Source of the DNA: Arhodomonas sp051195215
Lineage (GTDB): Bacteria; Pseudomonadota; Gammaproteobacteria; Nitrococcales; Nitrococcaceae
Direction of reading: 5' to 3'
Length of the DNA stretch: 64,000 nt
NCBI RefSeq assembly: GCF_051195215.1
Contig: NZ_JBNAZM010000003.1
Location: forward strand, 132,952 to 196,951
Position numbers and translations under genes: made by a program. The notes below the pieces were generated by a model. The model was not told the DNA's origin, did no database searches, and worked only from the letters and a program-made list of their open reading frames with translations. Of the stretch, positions 60,827 through 64,000 are shown piece by piece (positions within the stretch are counted from its first letter, which is position 1; each line of letters starts with the position of its first letter).

Positions 60827-62131
60827 ATGGGTATCGAGACCGCGACCTACCTCCTCGTCGCCCTGATCTTCCTCGCGCTGCCCACGGGGCTGCCGCTCGC
60901 GTTCATAACCGGGCTGGTAGCGCTCGGCTTCACCTTCGGCTGGTTCGGCACCAACGCCCTGCCGCTGGTGACCACCCGCGTCTACGGCTTCGTAACCGAA
61001 TACTCGCTGGTGGCGGTGCCGATGTTCGTGCTCATGGCCTCGCTGCTGGATCGCTCGGGCATCGCCCGGGATCTGTTCAACGCCATGCGCGTATTCGCCG
61101 GTCGGCTCGCCGGCGGCGTCGCCGTGCAGACGCTGGTGGTCGCGTTCTTCCTCGCCGCCATGTCGGGGATCATCGGCGGCGAGATCGTGCTGCTCGGCAT
61201 CCTCGCGCTGCCGCAGATGCTGCGCCTCGGCTACGACCGCCACATCGCCATCGGCGTGACCTGCGCCGGCGGTGCGCTGGGCACGATGATGCCGCCGTCC
61301 ATCGTGCTCATCATCTACGGGCTGCTCGCGAGCGAGTCCATCGCGGACCTCTTCACCGCCGCGATCACGCCGGCTTTGATGCTCATGCTCGCCTACGTCA
61401 CCTACGTGCTCGTGCGCTGCGGCCGCCGTCCGGAGATGGGTCCGCCGATGACCCGCGAGGAGCAGGCCGCCGGCAGCCTGACCAAGCTCGAGGCACTGAA
61501 ATCCATCGCCATGCCAGCGGCGATCGCGTTCATGGTGCTCGGCTCCATCTACGGCGGCGTCGCCTCGGTGACGGAGGCTGCCGCGATGGGCGTCTTCGGC
61601 GTGCTGATCGCCGTGCTCATCCGCCGCGAGTTCTCCACGCGGCTGCTCCACGAGAGCCTCTATCAAACGCTCAACACCTGCGGGATGATCGTCTGGATCG
61701 GTATCGGCGCGGCAACGCTCGTGGGCGTGTACAACCTGATGGGCGGCAACCGGTTCGTCTCTGCCACCATTCTCGGCATCGACGCCGCACCGGTGGTGAT
61801 CATCCTGGTGATGATGGCCATTCTGCTGGTGCTGGGGCTGTTCATGGACTGGATCGGCATCGCCATGCTCACGCTGCCCATCTTCGTGCCCATCGTCGAG
61901 CAACTCGGCTACGACCCGGTGTGGTTCGGCATCCTCTTCGCGGTGAACATGCAGGTCTCCTTCCTCAGCCCGCCGTTCGGGCCGGCAGCGTTCTACCTGA
62001 AGGGCGTGGCGCCGCCGGAGATCGCGCTCAAGGACATCTTCACCTCGCTGGTGCCCTTCATCGGCATGCAGATGGTGGTGCTGGCGCTGCTGCTGTTCTT
62101 CCCGCAGCTCGCCATGTGGCCGCTGGACTAG
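60827..62131 (+). CDS. dctM: TRAP transporter large permease (DctM)
   Basis: 434 aa, about 12 TM segments: FLALPTGLPLAFITGLVALG, MFVLMASLLDRSGIARDLFN, GGALGTMMPPSIVLIIYGLL and LFMDWIGIAMLTLPIFVPIV match the family. It is the Na+-driven transport channel. Confidence 0.95.
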   Translation: MGIETATYLLVALIFLALPTGLPLAFITGLVALGFTFGWFGTNALPLVTTRVYGFVTEYSLVAVPMFVLMASLLDRSGIARDLFNAMRVFAGRLAGGVAVQTLVVAFFLAAMSGIIGGEIVLLGILALPQMLRLGYDRHIAIGVTCAGGALGTMMPPSIVLIIYGLLASESIADLFTAAITPALMLMLAYVTYVLVRCGRRPEMGPPMTREEQAAGSLTKLEALKSIAMPAAIAFMVLGSIYGGVASVTEAAAMGVFGVLIAVLIRREFSTRLLHESLYQTLNTCGMIVWIGIGAATLVGVYNLMGGNRFVSATILGIDAAPVVIILVMMAILLVLGLFMDWIGIAMLTLPIFVPIVEQLGYDPVWFGILFAVNMQVSFLSPPFGPAAFYLKGVAPPEIALKDIFTSLVPFIGMQMVVLALLLFFPQLAMWPLD

Positions 62132-62601
62132 CCAATGCGCGCGGCAGGCGTTCCGGGAGCCGAGGATGAGCGGCTTTGCCCCGCAAACTCGTGCCGGCCT
62201 CCGATGTGCTTACCGCGCACGTGGGCCGTCGGCAATTGTAGGTCGGCGAGCGCGAAGCGCTGGCCGACATGCCGGGCACGGAGACGTCGGCTGCCGGAAG
62301 CAGCCGACCTACGCCTACTGCAGGTGAGCGGCTTCTTCGCCGCGCACGTAGCCCGGAATGCGACTACCGCAGGCAACCAACTCCCACGCCGCGGGCAGGC
62401 CACCAACGTTGGCAGGCGCGGCGGGGCACGGGGTGACGGAACCCTATGCGGCAGGAACACCGCATTGGAGCCTACAGGGACGTATTCACGGCGTGTTCCG
62501 GCACCCCGTGTCCCGCCGCGCCCAACCCCAAACGTTCCCCGCTCTGCCAAAGGCCGCGGAACAGCACCCACACGACCAGTGGCTCAACCCGGAAAAGCCC
62601 C
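62132..62601. other. Intergenic region with palindromic repeat (62239-62311)
   Basis: 470 bases between dctM and dgoD. TAGGTCGGC at 62239 and GCCGACCTA at 62303-62311 bound a repeat whose core holds GTCGGCTGC / GCAGCCGAC. No gene seen; dgoD may have its own promoter here or rely on read-through. Confidence 0.6.
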
Positions 62602-63750
62602 ATGAAGATCACCCAACTGAAAACCTGGCAGATCCCCCCACGCTGGCTGTTCCTCAAGATCGAGACCGATGACGGCGTCTACGGCTGGGGCGAGCCCGTG
62701 ATCGAGGGCCGCGCCGCCACGGTAGAGGCCGCCGTCCACGAGCTCGCCGACTATCTCGTCGGCGAGGATCCACGACGCATCGAGCACCTCTGGCAGACGC
62801 TCTACCGCGGCGGCTTCTACCGCGGCGGGCCGATCCTGATGAGCGCCATCGCCGGTATCGACCAGGCCCTGTGGGACCTCAAGGGCCGCGCCCTCGGCGT
62901 GCCAGTGCACGAGCTCCTCGGCGGCGCCTGCCGCGAGCGCATGCGCATGTACGCCTGGACCGGCGGCGACCGCCCCGGCGACGTCGCCAACGGCGCCCGC
63001 GCGCTCGTGGACCAGGGCTTCACCGCCTTCAAGATGAACGGTACCGCAGAGCTCGCCATCGTCGATTCCCACGCCCGCATCGACGAGGCCGTCGCCCGCG
63101 CGGCCGAAGCGCGCGATGCGGTGGGCCCGGAGGTGGGCATCGGCATCGATTTCCACGGCCGCGTCCACCGCCCCATGGCGAAAGCATTGCTTCGCGAGCT
63201 CGAGCCCTTCCACCCCATGTTCGTGGAAGAGCCAGTGCTGCCCGAGCACCTGCACTGCCTGCCGCAAATCGCCGCCGGCCTGGGCTATCCCATCGCCACC
63301 GGCGAGCGGCTGCACAGCCGCTACGACTTCCGCCCGGTACTGGAAACAGGCTACGTGGACGTGGTCCAGCCGGATCTCAGCCACTGCGGCGGCATCACCG
63401 AGGGCCGCAAGATCGCCGTGCTCGCCGAAACCTACGACGTGGCCCTCGCCCCGCACTGCCCGCTGGGTCCGCTCACCCTCGCCGCCTCCCTCCACGTGGA
63501 CGCCGTCTCCCACAACGCGTTCATCCAGGAGCAGAGCATGGGCATCCACTACAACCGCGACAACGACGTACTCGACTACCTCGTCGACCCGGCGCCGCTG
63601 CGCATCAAAAACGGCTACTGCGCCATCCCCCAGGGGCCCGGCCTCGGCGTGGAGATCAACGAGGCCTTCGTCGAGGAGCGCGCCAAAACCGGCCACCGGT
63701 GGCGCAATCCGGTCTGGCGCCACGCCGACGGCAGCGTGGCGGAGTGGTAG
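62602..63750 (+). CDS. dgoD: D-galactonate dehydratase-like enolase-superfamily enzyme
   Basis: 382 aa. It converts D-galactonate to 2-dehydro-3-deoxygalactonate. Residues seen: GWGEPVIEGRAATVEAAVHE, GIDFHGRVHRPMAK (Asp and His of the base/metal set), MFVEEPVLPEH (Glu), ATGERLHSRYDF (Glu), and LAPHCPLGPLTLAAS (catalytic His). Start ATG 62602 gives MKITQLKTWQIPPRW. Together with the FadR-type regulator and TRAP system it implies uptake and catabolism of galactonate or a close sugar acid. Confidence 0.93.
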   Translation: MKITQLKTWQIPPRWLFLKIETDDGVYGWGEPVIEGRAATVEAAVHELADYLVGEDPRRIEHLWQTLYRGGFYRGGPILMSAIAGIDQALWDLKGRALGVPVHELLGGACRERMRMYAWTGGDRPGDVANGARALVDQGFTAFKMNGTAELAIVDSHARIDEAVARAAEARDAVGPEVGIGIDFHGRVHRPMAKALLRELEPFHPMFVEEPVLPEHLHCLPQIAAGLGYPIATGERLHSRYDFRPVLETGYVDVVQPDLSHCGGITEGRKIAVLAETYDVALAPHCPLGPLTLAASLHVDAVSHNAFIQEQSMGIHYNRDNDVLDYLVDPAPLRIKNGYCAIPQGPGLGVEINEAFVEERAKTGHRWRNPVWRHADGSVAEW

Positions 63751-63868
63751 GCAGCGGGGCGGCACGGCAAGCGTAACCACGATAGCTACCGGATAACCTG
63801 GCTGATACAGCCAGCGACCGGCGTTATTCTGGAACTATCAGCATCCGCCGATAGCTCTCCCGTACCGA

Positions 63869-63896
63869 CCCCAAGGTTCCGCCGATACCCTTGGGG
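63869..63896. terminator. Hairpin downstream of dgoD
   Basis: CCCCAAGG / CCTTGGGG around a 12-base loop, 118 bases past dgoD, no T-run. The rest of 63751-64000 holds no recognised gene. Confidence 0.4.
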
Positions 63897-64000
63897 TTGG
63901 GCACCACCGAGGAGCACTCACCGCAACATACTAATCTTCTCAGAAGTATTGTCATACGTCAGAGCACCACAGCGGCCCGGGGGCAAGACGCGTTCGCGCC

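Overview
The window is about 64 kb of GC-rich chromosome from a gammaproteobacterium. The mix of a DsbD/CutA/GroESL block, AmpG, AhpC-TrxB, ExoIII, MCPs and a TRAP-galactonate cluster, with acidic protein composition, suggests a halophilic or marine Ectothiorhodospiraceae-like lineage. That placement is inferred from gene content, not measured. Overlapping ATGA/GTGA junctions are common, and three genes look interrupted by single-base frameshifts.

Layout. 1-7.1 kb: a TlpA-like thioredoxin (cut by the window edge) overlapping dsbD, then cutA, then groES-groEL behind a sigma70-like promoter with a CIRCE operator, then endonuclease V and a response regulator with a long Pro/Glu linker and a C-terminal membrane anchor. 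7.3-13.7 kb: DUF3135 and Sel1 proteins, an AmpG-type permease, a peroxiredoxin-thioredoxin reductase-glutaredoxin-like redox block, and exonuclease III. 13.74 kb: tRNA-Ile2 (anticodon CAT).

13.8-28.24 kb: an integrated filamentous phage (inovirus) bounded by 45-bp direct repeats of the tRNA 3' end. On the minus strand it carries integrase, a putative replication initiator, Zot/pI, a DUF2523 (pVI-like) protein, a pIII-like adsorption protein with a very long Gly/Asp linker, a 24-aa micro coat protein, the major coat protein, a further small coat-like protein, an ssDNA-binding protein and regulators. An S24/LexA-like repressor is divergent from an AlpA-like regulator across a set of operators. 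To the right lies accessory cargo: a secreted protein that joins a VasI/TagO-like domain to a TolA C-terminal domain, an unknown 223-aa protein, a small secreted protein, a DUF2726 protein and a HigBA-type toxin-antitoxin pair. Filamentous phages use TolA as coreceptor, so the TolA-domain cargo is a candidate superinfection-exclusion factor.

28.2-36.6 kb: an insertion-prone island. It holds a Fic protein with an operator-like inverted repeat, an orphan antitoxin, a HAD phosphatase, an HTH-DUF433/PIN-like toxin-antitoxin pair, a frameshifted acyltransferase, a divergent CsrA paralogue and a frameshifted LamG lipoprotein. Between these lies debris of older relatives of the prophage: an integrase 3' end, a scar joining alpA to higB, and an inverted repressor/alpA module.

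36.9-51 kb: an MCP; an operon with an arylsulfotransferase-like protein, a YVGPGAG membrane protein, an EMC3/TMCO1-like (Oxa1-superfamily) membrane protein and a PAPS-type sulfotransferase; periplasmic Cu/Zn SOD; a beta-barrel-like protein; a secreted Ig/FN3-like protein; a UPF0016 Mn exporter under a yybP-ykoY manganese riboswitch; a small Cys/His-rich protein coupled to a second MCP; and an EAL-CBS-GGDEF protein. Two copies of a nested palindromic intergenic element lie here.

51-64 kb: a YhaN/YhaO-like (SbcCD-type) pair without a zinc hook, DUF2237, a YqiA-like esterase, GST and LysR, then a FadR-type regulator, TRAP transporter genes and a galactonate dehydratase that form a sugar-acid uptake and catabolism cluster with an autoregulatory operator.
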